From NCBI RefSeq assembly GCF_031760065.1, contig NZ_CP134500.1:868001-932000 (forward strand): a stretch of 64,000 nt of DNA. The letters are read 5' to 3'. The notes below the pieces were generated by a model. It saw only the letters and a list, made by a program, of their open reading frames with translations, was not told where the DNA came from and searched no databases. Position 1 is the first letter of the stretch. Every line of letters begins with the position of its first letter. This document shows positions 35,954 to 45,771 of this stretch, one piece after another. Made by a program: the position numbers and the translations under genes. The DNA comes from Streptomyces durocortorensis (GTDB lineage: Bacteria; Actinomycetota; Actinomycetes; Streptomycetales; Streptomycetaceae).

Positions 35954-37722
35954 TGGCTGGCCTTCTCCTCTTCGTACCTACGCCGGTTCTTCTCGTGCTC
36001 CTCGTTGGTCACCGCGAAGACCGTCTTGTCCTCGTTGATCGAGACGAAGTAGTACCAGGGACCCGGCGTGGGGTTCATCGCCGAGTGCAGGGCGTCCGCA
36101 CCCGGGTTGCTGATCGGGCCCGAAGGCAGGCCAACGATCTTGTACGTGTTGTAGGGGTCGTCGATCTTCCGCAGGTCGTCGACGGCGCCGATGTCCAGGG
36201 TGCTCTGACCCTTTATGTAGTTGATCGTGGAGTCGAACTCCAGTCGGCCGACCGTCTCCATGTTGCCCGGCTTGAGGCGGTTGTAGACCACCCGCGCGAC
36301 CTTGTCGAAGTCGTGCTTGTACTTGCCTTCGACCTGCACGAGGCTCGCCACGGTGACGAGCTCCCACGGGTTCTTCAGGCCGAGTTTCGTCGCCGTGGCT
36401 TCCAGGTCGAGCTTCTTGTACTCCTTGTTCGCCCGCTCCACCATCCGCTTCAGCGCGGTCTCCGGCTTCGTCCCCTTGGCCACCGGATACGCCGCCGGGT
36501 ACAGGAAGCCCTCCAGCGGATCCTTGACGTCCGGGTTGTTGTCGGCCCAGTCGGGCAGGCCCAGAGACTCCGCCTTGGTCTTGGCGACCTTCGCCGTGGT
36601 GCCCTTCTCCAGCCCGAGCCGCTTGTCGAGGTTGGCGTAGACCGTGACGTTACGGGTGCCCTCGGGGATCACGAAGATGTTCTGGCTCTTGGGGTCGAGC
36701 ATCGTCTTGACCGCGTTGGCCGCCGACATCTCCTGGTTCAGGAGGTAGACACCCGCCTGGATCGACTTGCCCTTGGGGTTCGCGTTCTGCGCCGAGACGA
36801 AGGCGTCGACGGACTTGATGACGCCCTTCTTCTGGAGGGTGTTCGCGATGTCGTAGCCGAGCGCGCCCTCGGGGATCTCGACCTCGACCTGAGGGCCGGT
36901 GCCCGTGCCCGCGTAGTCGGCCGGGGCGCCGAACTGCTTCTTCCAGAAGGTGTAGCCGACGTACGACACGCCCCCGAGGCCGCCGATCAGGACGGCGGAG
37001 ACCACCAGGCAGGCGCAGCCGCTGCGGTTCTTTCTCTTCTTCTTGCCCTTGCCGCCACGGCGGTCACTGCCGTCCCGGTCGCGGCGCGAGGCGCGCGATC
37101 CGTCGTCGTCCGGGTCGTCGTCGCCGTCACGCGGCTCGCGGCTCGCGGGCTCGTCGGCACCCGTGAAGAAGGGGTGCGTCTCCTCCTGCGGCTTGTCCGG
37201 GTCCCAGTCCGTCGACGGCTGTTGCTGTTGCTCCTGCTGGTGCTGTTGTTCGGAGTCGCGGCGGCCCGGGGGCTGCGGGGGCGGATAGGCCTCCGGCGTG
37301 CCGTAGTAGTCGTGCGACGCTTCGTAGCCGGCGGGCTGCTGCGCGTACGGGTCCTGGGGCTCGGCCCCGTACGGCATGGCGGTCTGCGGGCCGGTGTCCC
37401 AGCCGCCGTTGTACTGCGGCTGGGACACCGGCTGCTGCGCGTACGGGTCCTGGTGGGGCGTCCCGTACTGCTGCTGGTACTGCTGATCCTGCTGCGGCTG
37501 CTGCGCGTACTGCTGCTGGTGCTGGTCGTACGGCTGCTGCTGCGGGTACTGCTGGTGGTTCTGGTGCTGCTGCGCGTACGGGTCCTGCGGATAGGACTGC
37601 TGCTGGTCGCCGTACTGGCTCTGGCCGTGGGCAGCCTGCTGGCCTCCCCATCCCTGGTCCCCGTACAAGGGGTCCTCGGGATGCCACGGTTCGGAGCCGG
37701 GGCCCCGGCCATACTCAGTCAT
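35950..37722 (-). CDS. mltG: Endolytic murein transglycosylase MltG (YceG-like) with long Gln-rich tail
   Basis: This 590-residue protein. The cytosolic N-terminus (1-235) is extraordinarily Gln/Tyr/Pro-rich with three QDPYAQQ copies (46-52, 91-97, 123-129). It then turns acidic (198-208) and strongly basic (219-233). One membrane helix follows at about 236-257. The extracellular YceG domain shows VIPEGTRNVTVYANLDKRL and the catalytic region VASLVQVEGKYKHDFDKVARVVYNRL. The Glu of QVE aligns with the second Glu of the E-K-E seen in E. coli, and the first is Gln here. It should cleave nascent glycan strands and terminate peptidoglycan elongation. aroE overlaps its end. Confidence 0.93.
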   Translation of the reverse strand: MTEYGRGPGSEPWHPEDPLYGDQGWGGQQAAHGQSQYGDQQQSYPQDPYAQQHQNHQQYPQQQPYDQHQQQYAQQPQQDQQYQQQYGTPHQDPYAQQPVSQPQYNGGWDTGPQTAMPYGAEPQDPYAQQPAGYEASHDYYGTPEAYPPPQPPGRRDSEQQHQQEQQQQPSTDWDPDKPQEETHPFFTGADEPASREPRDGDDDPDDDGSRASRRDRDGSDRRGGKGKKKRKNRSGCACLVVSAVLIGGLGGVSYVGYTFWKKQFGAPADYAGTGTGPQVEVEIPEGALGYDIANTLQKKGVIKSVDAFVSAQNANPKGKSIQAGVYLLNQEMSAANAVKTMLDPKSQNIFVIPEGTRNVTVYANLDKRLGLEKGTTAKVAKTKAESLGLPDWADNNPDVKDPLEGFLYPAAYPVAKGTKPETALKRMVERANKEYKKLDLEATATKLGLKNPWELVTVASLVQVEGKYKHDFDKVARVVYNRLKPGNMETVGRLEFDSTINYIKGQSTLDIGAVDDLRKIDDPYNTYKIVGLPSGPISNPGADALHSAMNPTPGPWYYFVSINEDKTVFAVTNEEHEKNRRRYEEEKASQ

Positions 37723-37823
37723 CGATCCCCTAGAGCCGCGAGACGACGTTCCGTCTCTTCGCTTCGCTGTGCGGTGTTTGTTCGAACCACCGACGCATCG
37801 CGCGGAACGTTACCGTATCGCGA

Positions 37824-38309
37824 TCAGACAACCACTTCGACGCCCTCGCCCGGGGGATTGCCTGACGCCCGTTCGGACTCCAGAGCGTTCTGGAGAATCA
37901 CCACAGCGGCAGCCTGGTCGATGACAGACCGGCCCTTCTTGGACTTCACGCCCGAGGCGCGCAGTCCTTGACTGGCCGTCACTGTGGTCATCCTCTCGTC
38001 CACGAGTCGCACCGGAACGGGTGCGATCGAACGGGCGAGCACCTGGGCGAAGTCGCGGACCTTGGCGGCAGCGGGGCCCTCGCCCCCGCCGAGGGAGCGG
38101 GGCAGGCCGACGATGACCTCGATCGGCTCGTACTCCTCGACGATGGCCGCCAGTCGCCGGTGGGCGGCCGGGACATCGCGTCCCGGCACGGTCTCCACCG
38201 GCGTGGCCAGGATCCCGTCGGGGTCGCACGAGGCGACCCCGATCCGGGCGTCCCCGACGTCGACGGCGAGCCGTCGGCCGCGGCGCATCCGCGTCATCGC
38301 GCTCGTCAC
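37824..38309 (-). CDS. ruvX: RuvX/YqgF family Holliday junction resolvase-like protein
   Basis: This 161-residue RNase H-fold protein. The first acidic residue is in [13 protein letters not shown], followed by [12 protein letters not shown], the second in [13 protein letters not shown] and the last in [12 protein letters not shown]. YqgF proteins act on pre-16S rRNA 5' ends, and a resolvase role has also been proposed. Starts at 38309, 38297 or 38288 are possible. The 38309 ATG overlaps the alaS stop codon (ATGA), which favours it. Confidence 0.92.
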   Translation of the reverse strand: MTSAMTRMRRGRRLAVDVGDARIGVASCDPDGILATPVETVPGRDVPAAHRRLAAIVEEYEPIEVIVGLPRSLGGGEGPAAAKVRDFAQVLARSIAPVPVRLVDERMTTVTASQGLRASGVKSKKGRSVIDQAAAVVILQNALESERASGNPPGEGVEVVV

Positions 38310-40975
38310 GCCGTCTCGGTGACGAGGCGCTCGACCGCGGCGACGGCGTCGCCGATGGCGGCCGGGTTCGTGCCGCCGCCCTGGGCGACGTCCGGCTTGC
38401 CGCCGCCACCGCCGCCGAGCGTCTTGGCGGCGGTGCGGACGAGGTCACCGGCCTTGAGGCCGCGCTCGCGGGCGGCCTCGTTGGTGGCGATGACCGTGAG
38501 CGGGCGGCCGTTGGCCGTGGTGAACAGGGCCACGACGGCCGGGCGGCCGCCCTGGATGCGCCCGCGCACGTCCAGGACCAGCTTGCGCAGGTCGTCGGCG
38601 GAGGTGCCGTCGGGGACCTGGCCGGTGACCAGGGCGACGCCCCGGACGTCCTTGGCGGAGTCGACGAGCCCGGCGGCGGCCGCGAGGACCTTCTCCGCGC
38701 GGTACTTCTCGATCTCCTTCTCGGCGTCCTTGAGCTTGCCGAGCATGCCCGCGATCTTCTCCGGCAGCTCCTCGGGACGGCCCTTGACCAGCTCCTGGAG
38801 CTGGGCGACGACCGTGTGCTCCCTGGCGAGGAAGTTGTAGGCGTCCACGCCGACGAGGGCCTCGATGCGGCGCACGCCGGAGCCGATGGAGGACTCGCCG
38901 AGCAGCTTGACCAGGCCGAGCTGGGCGGTGTTGTGGACGTGGGTGCCGCCGCACAGCTCCTTGGAGAAGTCCCCGATGGTGACGACGCGGACCCGCTCGC
39001 CGTACTTCTCGCCGAACTCGGCGATGGCACCCTGCTTCTTGGCCTCGTCGATCGACATGACCTCGGCCTGGACGTCGAGTTCGCGCGAGAGGACCTCGTT
39101 GATCCGCTGCTCGACATCGGTGAGGACCGTGCCGGGGACGGCGGCGGGAGAACCGAAGTCGAAGCGGAAGCGGCCGGGCGAGTTCTCCGAACCGGCCTGG
39201 GCGGCCGTCGGGCCGAGCGCGTCGCGCAGCGCCTGGTGGGTGAGGTGCGTGGCGCTGTGGGCGCGGGCGATGGCCCGGCGGCGGGTGGCGTCGATGGAGG
39301 CGAAGACGGGGGCCCCGACCGTGACCTCTCCGACCTGGACCACGCCCTTGTGGACGTGAACCCCCGGAACCGGCTTCTGGACGTCGCGGACCTCGATCAC
39401 CGCGCCGGTGTCGAGCCGGATGCGGCCGGTGTCGGCGAGCTGGCCGCCGCCCTCGGCGTAGAAGGGGGTGCGGTCGAGGACGACCTCGATCTCATCGCCC
39501 TCGGTGGCGGCGGGCGAGGGCACACCGTCGACCAGGAGCCCGACGATGGTGGACTCGCCGGCGATCGAGGTGTAGCCGGTGAACTCGGTGGCACCGGAGG
39601 TGTCGGCGACCTCGCGGTAGGCGGACAGGTCGGCGTGACCGGTCTTCTTGGCGCGGGCGTCGGCCTTGGCCTTGTCGCGCTGCTCCTGCATGAGGCGGCG
39701 GAAGCCGTCCTCGTCCACGGAGAGCCCCTGCTCGGCGGCCATCTCCAGGGTCAGGTCGATCGGGAAGCCCCAGGTGTCGTGGAGCAGGAACGCCTTGTCC
39801 CCGGCGAGGACCTTGCCGCCGGCGGCCTTGGTCTCGGTGACCGCGGTCTCCAGGATGTTGGTGCCGCCCTTGAGGGCCTTGAGGAAGGCGGCTTCCTCGG
39901 CGAGCGCGACCGTCTCGATGCGCTTGCGGTCGGTGATCAGCTCGGGGTACTGGAGCCCCATCGTGTCGATCACGACGTCGACCAGGGCCTTGACGACCGA
40001 TCCGGTGGCGCCCATGAGGCGCATGTTGCGGATGGCTCGGCGCATGATGCGGCGCAGGACGTAGCCGCGGCCCTCGTTGCCCGGGGTGACCCCGTCGCCG
40101 ATGAGCATCACCGACGTACGGATGTGGTCGGCGACGACACGGAGCGAGACGTCGGTGGACTGCTCGGCGCCGTAGCGGACGCCGGTCAGCTCGGTGGCCT
40201 TGTCCATGACGACGCGCAGGGTGTCGGTCTCGTACATGTTCTGTACGCCCTGGAGGATCATGGCGAGGCGTTCGAGGCCGAGACCGGTGTCGATGTTCTT
40301 CGACGGCAGCTCCCCAAGGATCGGGAAGTCCTCCTTGCCGTCACCGGCACCGCGCTCGTACTGCATGAAGACCAGGTTCCAGATCTCCACGTAGCGCTCG
40401 TCGTTGACGGCCGGGCCGCCCTCGACGCCGAACTCGGGGCCGCGGTCGTAGTTGATCTCGGAGCAGGGGCCGCAGGGTCCGGGGACGCCCATGGACCAGA
40501 AGTTGTCCTTCTTGCCCAGGCGCTGGATGCGTTCGGCCGGCACGCCGATCTTGTCGCGCCAGATGGCCTCGGCCTCGTCGTCGTCGAGGTAGACCGTGAT
40601 CCAGAGCTTCTCCGGCTCCAGGCCGAATCCGCCGTCCTCGACGGAGTTGGTCAGGGCCTCCCAGGCGAGCTGGATGGCCCCTTCCTTGAAGTAGTCCCCG
40701 AAGGAGAAGTTGCCGCACATCTGGAAGAAGGTGCCGTGGCGGGTGGTCTTGCCGACCTCTTCGATGTCCGGCGTACGCACGCACTTCTGCACGCTGGTGA
40801 CGCGCGGGGCGGGCGGCTTGACCTCGCCGAGGAAGTACGGCTTGAAGGGAACCATGCCCGCGGGGACCAGCAGCAGAGTCGGGTCGTCCGCGATGAGCGA
40901 CGCCGAAGGCACGACGGTGTGACCGCGCTCCTCGAAGAAGCTCAGCCAGCGGCGGCGGATTTCAGCCGACTCCAT
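38306..40975 (-). CDS. alaS: Alanyl-tRNA synthetase
   Basis: This 889-residue enzyme has the full class II catalytic core (ending near residue 460) and an editing domain whose zinc ligands are HSATH and the Cys/His of [13 protein letters not shown]-terminal C-Ala oligomerisation domain ends with [15 protein letters not shown]. Full length for bacteria. The upstream small membrane gene overlaps its ATG by one base (TAATG), and it overlaps ruvX by four bases, so alaS-ruvX form one unit as in other actinobacteria. Confidence 0.98.
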   Translation of the reverse strand: MESAEIRRRWLSFFEERGHTVVPSASLIADDPTLLLVPAGMVPFKPYFLGEVKPPAPRVTSVQKCVRTPDIEEVGKTTRHGTFFQMCGNFSFGDYFKEGAIQLAWEALTNSVEDGGFGLEPEKLWITVYLDDDEAEAIWRDKIGVPAERIQRLGKKDNFWSMGVPGPCGPCSEINYDRGPEFGVEGGPAVNDERYVEIWNLVFMQYERGAGDGKEDFPILGELPSKNIDTGLGLERLAMILQGVQNMYETDTLRVVMDKATELTGVRYGAEQSTDVSLRVVADHIRTSVMLIGDGVTPGNEGRGYVLRRIMRRAIRNMRLMGATGSVVKALVDVVIDTMGLQYPELITDRKRIETVALAEEAAFLKALKGGTNILETAVTETKAAGGKVLAGDKAFLLHDTWGFPIDLTLEMAAEQGLSVDEDGFRRLMQEQRDKAKADARAKKTGHADLSAYREVADTSGATEFTGYTSIAGESTIVGLLVDGVPSPAATEGDEIEVVLDRTPFYAEGGGQLADTGRIRLDTGAVIEVRDVQKPVPGVHVHKGVVQVGEVTVGAPVFASIDATRRRAIARAHSATHLTHQALRDALGPTAAQAGSENSPGRFRFDFGSPAAVPGTVLTDVEQRINEVLSRELDVQAEVMSIDEAKKQGAIAEFGEKYGERVRVVTIGDFSKELCGGTHVHNTAQLGLVKLLGESSIGSGVRRIEALVGVDAYNFLAREHTVVAQLQELVKGRPEELPEKIAGMLGKLKDAEKEIEKYRAEKVLAAAAGLVDSAKDVRGVALVTGQVPDGTSADDLRKLVLDVRGRIQGGRPAVVALFTTANGRPLTVIATNEAARERGLKAGDLVRTAAKTLGGGGGGKPDVAQGGGTNPAAIGDAVAAVERLVTETA

Positions 40976-41316
40976 TAGTGGTCCTCATTCCGGTTGTTCG
41001 ACTTGTAGGGGAGCTTGCGGTACGTGGTGACGGCGGGCTCGGACGCCTCGACGGCGTAGAGCCGCTGTACGGGGAGTTCGGGGTCGGCCGGTGCCTGAAG
41101 GCCCAGGGCGCCGCCCAGTTCGGCTTCGCGCCGGACCATGCCCGCACGGACGTCGAGGGCGAAGTCCTTGAGCTTGTGGCCGGTCTCGATCGCCTTGTCC
41201 GCGGCCTGCGCGGCGAGGCTCTCGGGGGTCAGCTGCCTGAGCTTGCGGTTGACCTTGGTGGTGGCCCAGACGCCGGCGGCTGCGCCGGCGGTGAACCAGA
41301 ACGTGCGGCGGAACAT
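40975..41316 (-). CDS. Small single-membrane-helix protein upstream of alaS
   Basis: This 113-residue protein starts with a hydrophobic/anchor stretch ([21 protein letters not shown]). A predicted amphipathic helix follows ([34 protein letters not shown]), then a polar tail. It is conserved beside alaS in Streptomyces (DUF6167-type, by recall) and has no known function. It shares a one-base stop-start overlap with alaS and lies seven bases downstream of the next membrane protein. The two together look like a membrane-anchored pair. Confidence 0.8.
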   Translation of the reverse strand: MFRRTFWFTAGAAAGVWATTKVNRKLRQLTPESLAAQAADKAIETGHKLKDFALDVRAGMVRREAELGGALGLQAPADPELPVQRLYAVEASEPAVTTYRKLPYKSNNRNEDH

Positions 41317-41323
41317 CGCTCGA

Positions 41324-41800
41324 TCAGTCCTTCTGTCCGCGGGGGTTTCGGCGGTCGCGCCTGCGTCCGCGCGCGGACGGCACGGTCCGGCCGACGATCA
41401 CCGTACGGCGGGCGGAGGAGCGGCCACGCGCCGGTTCCGGTTCGGGCTCGGGAGCGGTGCGGCGGCCGAGGGCCTGCCGCACGCCGTAGCCGAACGCGGC
41501 GACCTTGACGAGCGGCCCGCCGAAGGTGGAGGCGACGGTGGTGGAGAGCGCGGAGGCGTTGGAGGTGACCTCCTGGACGTCGCTCGCGATCGCGTCGACC
41601 TTGTCGAGCTGGGTCTGCGCGGAGCGCACCGTCGCCGAGGCGTCGGCGAGCAGCGGGACGGCCTGGTCGGTCACGTCCGCCACCAGCTTGGTGGTCGCCC
41701 TGAGCGTCTGGGCGAGCCTCACCAGCACCACGGCGAGGAACGAGACCAGGATCGCCCAGAAGACGGCCACGAGGATCCCGGCCACCTCTCCACCGGACAC
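41324..41800 (-). CDS. DUF948-type membrane protein
   Basis: This 158-residue protein has an N-terminal membrane helix (VAGILVAVFWAILVSFLAVVLVRL). A coiled-coil-like DUF948 helix follows (TTKLVADVTDQAVPLLADASATVRSAQTQLDKVDAIASDV), then a highly basic C-terminus (ARGRRRDRRNPRGQKD). The GTG at 41800 (MSGGEVAGILV) gives the usual start; the longer open frame upstream is rich in Arg and Pro and unlikely. It probably works with the neighbouring 113-residue protein. The function is unknown. Confidence 0.82.
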   Translation of the reverse strand: MSGGEVAGILVAVFWAILVSFLAVVLVRLAQTLRATTKLVADVTDQAVPLLADASATVRSAQTQLDKVDAIASDVQEVTSNASALSTTVASTFGGPLVKVAAFGYGVRQALGRRTAPEPEPEPARGRSSARRTVIVGRTVPSARGRRRDRRNPRGQKD

Positions 41801-42013
41801 TGTGCACCGCTCTCTGCTCGTCGATCGGCCCCGGGAGCCGGGGCCTGTCTCCGTCGGTACGGCCGGGTTCCTGCTCCCGCGCGCGCCCGATCGTCGTCCC
41901 ACGAGCCTATCGCGCCGTGCATCACCTCCCCTACCGCATTCTCGGCGGCCAGGGCGGGAGTTGCCATAACGAGATTGTACGGAGAGCTTTCAAGCAAGTA
42001 CCCTCCGTGTTCC

Positions 42014-44218
42014 ATGCGACGCCTGCAGGGCCCCTGCCCCCAGCCCGACGATCCTGGTGACAACACCTCCGCCGCCTCCGGCCGCCTCCCGGCCGAACTG
42101 AACCGGTTCGTGGGACGCGAGTACGAACTGGCCGAGGTGGCCGGGCTCCTGGAGGAGTCCCGGCTCGTCACGGTCGCCGGAGTGGCGGGCGTGGGCAAGA
42201 CCCGGTGCGTCACCCGGGTCGCCGCGCTTGTGGAGAAACGGTACTGCGACGGGGTCCGGCTGGCCGAGCTGTCCACCGTCCACCACCCCGAGCTGCTGGA
42301 ACACGCTCTGATCGACACACTGGGGCTGACCGATCACACGAGCAGGCCGCCCCGAGCCACCCTCATCGAGCATCTGTCCGGCCGCCGGATGCTGCTGGTC
42401 ATCGACGGCTTCGAGCACCTCGTGGACGGCTGCGCCGACCTCGTACGCGAACTGCTGCGCCGGGCCCCGGACCTCCAGGTGCTCACAGCCGGGCGCTGCC
42501 CCCTCCGGGTGGACGGGGAGCGGACGTTCCCGCTCGCCCCGATGTCCGACGAGGACGCGCTGGAGCTGTTCACGGAACGGGCGCGCGCGGTGCGGCCGGG
42601 CTGGGCGCCCTCACCGGGCGAGCAGGCGGCCTCGCTGGAGCTGTGCCGCCGCCTCGACGGGATTCCGCTGGCGCTCGAACTGGCCGCCGGGCGACTGCGG
42701 GCCCTGTCGGTGGATCAGGTACTGCTGCGGCTGGACGACCGGTTCCGACTGCTGGCCGGCGGCCGTCGCGGTGCGCCGCCCCGACACCAGACCCTGCGTA
42801 CGGCCATCGGCTGGAGCCATGAGCTGTGCACGCCCGAGCAGCGGCTGCTGTGGGCGCGGCTCTCCGTGTTCGCCGGGCAGTTCGACCTGGAGGCCGCCGA
42901 GTACATCTGCGGCGGGGTGGATCTGCCCGCCGAATCGGTGCTGGACGTGCTGGACGAGCTGCTTGCCCAGTCGGTGGTGGAGCGCGAGGACGGGGCGACC
43001 GGGACCCGTTACCGGCTGCTGGACACGGTCCGTGAGTACGGGGCGGAGTGGCTGGCGGCCACCGGGGACGCCCAGCGGCTGCGGCGGCGCCACCGGGACT
43101 GGTTCCTGGGGCTCGCGACCTGGTGCGAGCTGGACTGGTTCAGCCCCCGGCAGGCCGAGGTGGCGGCGCGGATCGACAGCGAGCTGCCCAATCTTCGCCG
43201 GGCGATGGAATGTTCGATGGAAAGCCCCGACGAGGTGCATCTGGCCCAGTACCTTGCGGGCACTCTGTGGTTCTACTGGGCCGGCTGCGGGCGGCTGTCC
43301 GAAGGCCGGCACTGGCTGGACCACGTACTGGAGGAGCCGTCCCCGCACGATGCCGCCCGGCTCAAGGTGCTGTGGGTGCTGGGCTATGTCGCGGTCCTCC
43401 AGGGCGATGCGGTGGGCGCGATCTCGGCGCTCCAGGAGTGCCGGGAGGAGGCCGAGCGCTCCGGTGACGCGACGGCGCTGGCGTACGCGGTGCACCGCAC
43501 GGGCTGCCTGGCGATCGTGACGGACGACATGCCGCGCGCCGAGGAACTGCTGCGCGACGCGCTCGGCCGGTACCGCGAGATCGGCGAGCTGAACAGCAAT
43601 GTGCTGATGGCGCAGGTCGAACTGGCCATGGCGGTGGCGTTCCTGGGCGATCTGGACGCGGCGGCGGTGATCTGCGACGAGGTCCGGGAGATCTGCGAGG
43701 ACCACGGGGAGCGGTGGGCGCTGGCGTACGCGCTGTACGTCCTGGCGTTCGCGGCCCTCCAGCGGGGACGGCCCGCGCGGGCCCGGCAGATGCTCGGGGA
43801 GTGCCTGACGATCGGCCGGACGTTCAACGATCTGCTGGGCACCGTGCTCTCGCTGGAGCTGCTGGCGCTGGTGACGGCGGTGGAGGGCGACGCCGGTGAG
43901 GCGGCGGTGCTCCAGGGTGCCGCGGAGCGCATCTGGCCCTCGGTGGGACTCCAGCTGTTCGGCTCGGTCCACTACGGGCGGCCACGGGTCGAGTGCGAGC
44001 AGCAGGCACGCAGGGAGCTGGGGAACGCCGCGTACGAGGAGGGGCTGCGGGCGGGCCGGCGCCTGGATCCGGACGCCGCGGTCGACCGGGCGCTGGCCGG
44101 CGGCGGGGCGTCCGAGGCGCGGGGCGGGGGCGGGGTGCCCGCAGCGGGCGAGTCCGGGGGAACGCGAAGGCCCGCCGCCTCCCGGATGAGCGGAAGGGGC
44201 GGGCCGGAGCGCTGGTGA
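42014..44218 (+). CDS. AfsR/LuxR-like NTPase with TPR-like repeats but no DNA-binding domain
   Basis: This 734-residue protein. The STAND-type ATPase has Walker A GVAGVGKTR, Walker B RRMLLVIDGFEHL, and the GIPLALELAAGRLR motif. A winged-helix-like segment follows (TLRTAIGWSHELCTPEQRLLWARLSVFAGQFDLEAAEYIC), then TPR-like helices. It resembles the ATPase plus sensor part of AfsR- and LuxR-family regulators, but lacks both the N-terminal BTAD/SARP domain and a C-terminal LuxR helix-turn-helix. The last 50 residues are low-complexity Gly/Ala/Arg. It may signal by protein contact. The ATG at 42014 has no strong ribosome-binding site, so an upstream start cannot be excluded. Confidence 0.82.
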   Translation: MRRLQGPCPQPDDPGDNTSAASGRLPAELNRFVGREYELAEVAGLLEESRLVTVAGVAGVGKTRCVTRVAALVEKRYCDGVRLAELSTVHHPELLEHALIDTLGLTDHTSRPPRATLIEHLSGRRMLLVIDGFEHLVDGCADLVRELLRRAPDLQVLTAGRCPLRVDGERTFPLAPMSDEDALELFTERARAVRPGWAPSPGEQAASLELCRRLDGIPLALELAAGRLRALSVDQVLLRLDDRFRLLAGGRRGAPPRHQTLRTAIGWSHELCTPEQRLLWARLSVFAGQFDLEAAEYICGGVDLPAESVLDVLDELLAQSVVEREDGATGTRYRLLDTVREYGAEWLAATGDAQRLRRRHRDWFLGLATWCELDWFSPRQAEVAARIDSELPNLRRAMECSMESPDEVHLAQYLAGTLWFYWAGCGRLSEGRHWLDHVLEEPSPHDAARLKVLWVLGYVAVLQGDAVGAISALQECREEAERSGDATALAYAVHRTGCLAIVTDDMPRAEELLRDALGRYREIGELNSNVLMAQVELAMAVAFLGDLDAAAVICDEVREICEDHGERWALAYALYVLAFAALQRGRPARARQMLGECLTIGRTFNDLLGTVLSLELLALVTAVEGDAGEAAVLQGAAERIWPSVGLQLFGSVHYGRPRVECEQQARRELGNAAYEEGLRAGRRLDPDAAVDRALAGGGASEARGGGGVPAAGESGGTRRPAASRMSGRGGPERW

Positions 44219-44235
44219 GAGCGACTACGCCTGGA

Positions 44236-44850
44236 TCAGCGGGCGTAGTACTCGACGACGAGCTGCTCGTCGCAGATCACCGGGATCTCCTTGCGGTTCG
44301 GGTCCCGGTCCAGGCGGAAGGCCAGGGCCTTCAGGTTCACCTGGAGGTAGCGCGGGGTCTCACCGTCGGTGTCGTAACCACCCTCGCGGGCCACCTGGAA
44401 GGGGACCTTGGAGCGGCTGCGCTCGCGGACCTGGACGATGTCGTCGGGGCGCACGCGGAAGGACGGCTTGTCGACCTTGCCGCCGTTGACCTCGATGTGG
44501 CCGTGGACGACCATCTGACGGGCCTGGTAGATGGTGCGGGCGATGCCCGAACGCAGGACCAGGGCGTCGAGGCGGCGCTCCAGCTCGACGACCAGCGCCT
44601 CGCCCGTCTTGCCCTCGGCCTTCTTGGCACGGTCGTAGGCGCGCGCCATCTGGCGCTCGCTGATGTCGTACTGCGCACGCAGGCGCTGCTTCTCCAGCAG
44701 ACGGACCTTGTAGTCCGAGTTCTGCTTGCGGCCACGGCCGTGCTCACCCGGCGGGTACGGACGAGCTTCGAAGTACTTGACAGCCTTGGGCGTCAGGGCG
44801 ATGCCGAGGGCACGCGACTTCTTGACCTTGGGACGCGACTGGTTAGGCAC
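44236..44850 (-). CDS. rpsD: Ribosomal protein S4 (uS4)
   Basis: This 204-residue primary-binding protein of the 30S subunit, which also acts as translational repressor in some bacteria. It shows the S4 domain [34 protein letters not shown] (as [13 protein letters not shown]...) and the C-terminal VKVEYYAR-like end (VEYYAR). It is isolated from other ribosomal genes, as in S. coelicolor. Only 56 bp separate it from the divergent DUF2470 gene, and an iron box lies inside that gap. Confidence 0.97.
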   Translation of the reverse strand: MPNQSRPKVKKSRALGIALTPKAVKYFEARPYPPGEHGRGRKQNSDYKVRLLEKQRLRAQYDISERQMARAYDRAKKAEGKTGEALVVELERRLDALVLRSGIARTIYQARQMVVHGHIEVNGGKVDKPSFRVRPDDIVQVRERSRSKVPFQVAREGGYDTDGETPRYLQVNLKALAFRLDRDPNRKEIPVICDEQLVVEYYAR

Positions 44851-44873
44851 GTTCTCCAGACCTCCGTTGTAGG

Positions 44874-44892
44874 TTAGGTTAGGCTTACCTTA
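44874..44892. promoter_or_regulatory. Iron box (DmdR1/IdeR operator) between rpsD and the DUF2470 gene
   Basis: TTAGGTTAGGCTTACCTTA matches the IdeR/DmdR consensus TWAGGTWAGSCTWACCTWA at all 19 positions. It lies between divergent start codons at 44850 and 44907, so it must overlap the promoter or first bases of at least one of these genes. Confidence 0.85.
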
Positions 44893-44906
44893 CTCAAGGA
44901 GATCGC

Positions 44907-45743
44907 ATGTCTCGCCCTGGGAACACCACTCACGTCACGGACAGCACAGACAGCGGCAGCACCTCTTCTGAGGGTGCTGCTACGACGGAAGGCCGATCTG
45001 ATCGTGGTCAGCCGCGTCCCAGCGGGCTTGATACCACTCGGATGCCGTCAGCAGCCGAGCGCACACGAACTCTCGTACAGAGTACCTGCTCCGCGCTGCT
45101 GGTCGTACCGGGGCTCGATCTGGCCCACGCCGAACCCCTGGTCCCGGACAGCAGGAGCGTGGGGCCGGAGGGGGATCTGTTCCTCGAATTCCCCGCGGAT
45201 TCCCCGGCAGTACGGGCCGCGACGCACGCCCAGGGCGACGAGCTGACAGCTGTGCTGGAGCTCACGGACGTCGCCCCCGTCTCCGTCCCGCACCGGATTC
45301 GGGGCCGCGCCTGGGTCTCCGGCTGGCTCACCTCCGTACCCGGCATCGCCGAGCCGGGCCGGATGATGCTGCGCCTGGAGTTCGGCGAGGCGTACGTGGA
45401 CGATCTCTGGGGCGCCGAGGACATCGAGCCGGAGGACTTCCGGGACGCGGCCCCCGACCCCCTGGTCCCCCACGAGGCGGAGCTGCTCCAGCATCTGCAC
45501 TCCGCCCACGACGAGCAGATGCGCACCCTGTGCGGACTGCTCGGCGAGCGGACCGCCCGGGCCTGCTCCTCCCACCAGCCGAGCGCCGTACCCGTGGCGC
45601 TGGACCGCTTCGGGCTGCGGGTCCGCTTCGTCGAGGACAAGGGCTCGTCCTTCGACGCCCGCTTCGAGTTCCCCGAGCCCGTGCGGGACGTCACCGAACT
45701 GCGCCGCGCGATGCACACCCTCTTCGAAGCGGCCTCCCACTGA
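44907..45743 (+). CDS. DUF2470 domain protein, iron-regulated
   Basis: This 278-residue protein has an N-terminal low-complexity Ser/Thr tail. A split-barrel-like region follows (LDLAHAEPLVPDSRSVGPEGDLFLEFPADSPAVRA) and a C-terminal DUF2470 domain (LLQHLHSAHDEQMRTLCGLLGER). DUF2470 occurs at the end of FMN-binding split-barrel proteins and of HugZ-type haem-degrading enzymes. The ATG at 44907 has AAGGAG five bases upstream, and an exact iron box just before that. It is therefore likely repressed by DmdR1 under iron sufficiency. A role in haem or siderophore-iron handling is the best guess. Confidence 0.8.
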   Translation: MSRPGNTTHVTDSTDSGSTSSEGAATTEGRSDRGQPRPSGLDTTRMPSAAERTRTLVQSTCSALLVVPGLDLAHAEPLVPDSRSVGPEGDLFLEFPADSPAVRAATHAQGDELTAVLELTDVAPVSVPHRIRGRAWVSGWLTSVPGIAEPGRMMLRLEFGEAYVDDLWGAEDIEPEDFRDAAPDPLVPHEAELLQHLHSAHDEQMRTLCGLLGERTARACSSHQPSAVPVALDRFGLRVRFVEDKGSSFDARFEFPEPVRDVTELRRAMHTLFEAASH

Positions 45744-45771
45744 ACCGCGCCCGGAAGCGGGGCGGGTCCGG

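Noticed and set aside
41002..41960. Small open frames opposite the two small membrane-protein genes
   Set aside because: They lack Shine-Dalgarno sites and have shadow composition; the minus-strand genes carry membrane helices and conserved overlaps.
41138..42013. N-terminal extension of the AfsR-like ATPase up to 41138
   Set aside because: This part runs antisense over the DUF948 gene and has no domain; the ATPase begins properly after the ATG at 42014.
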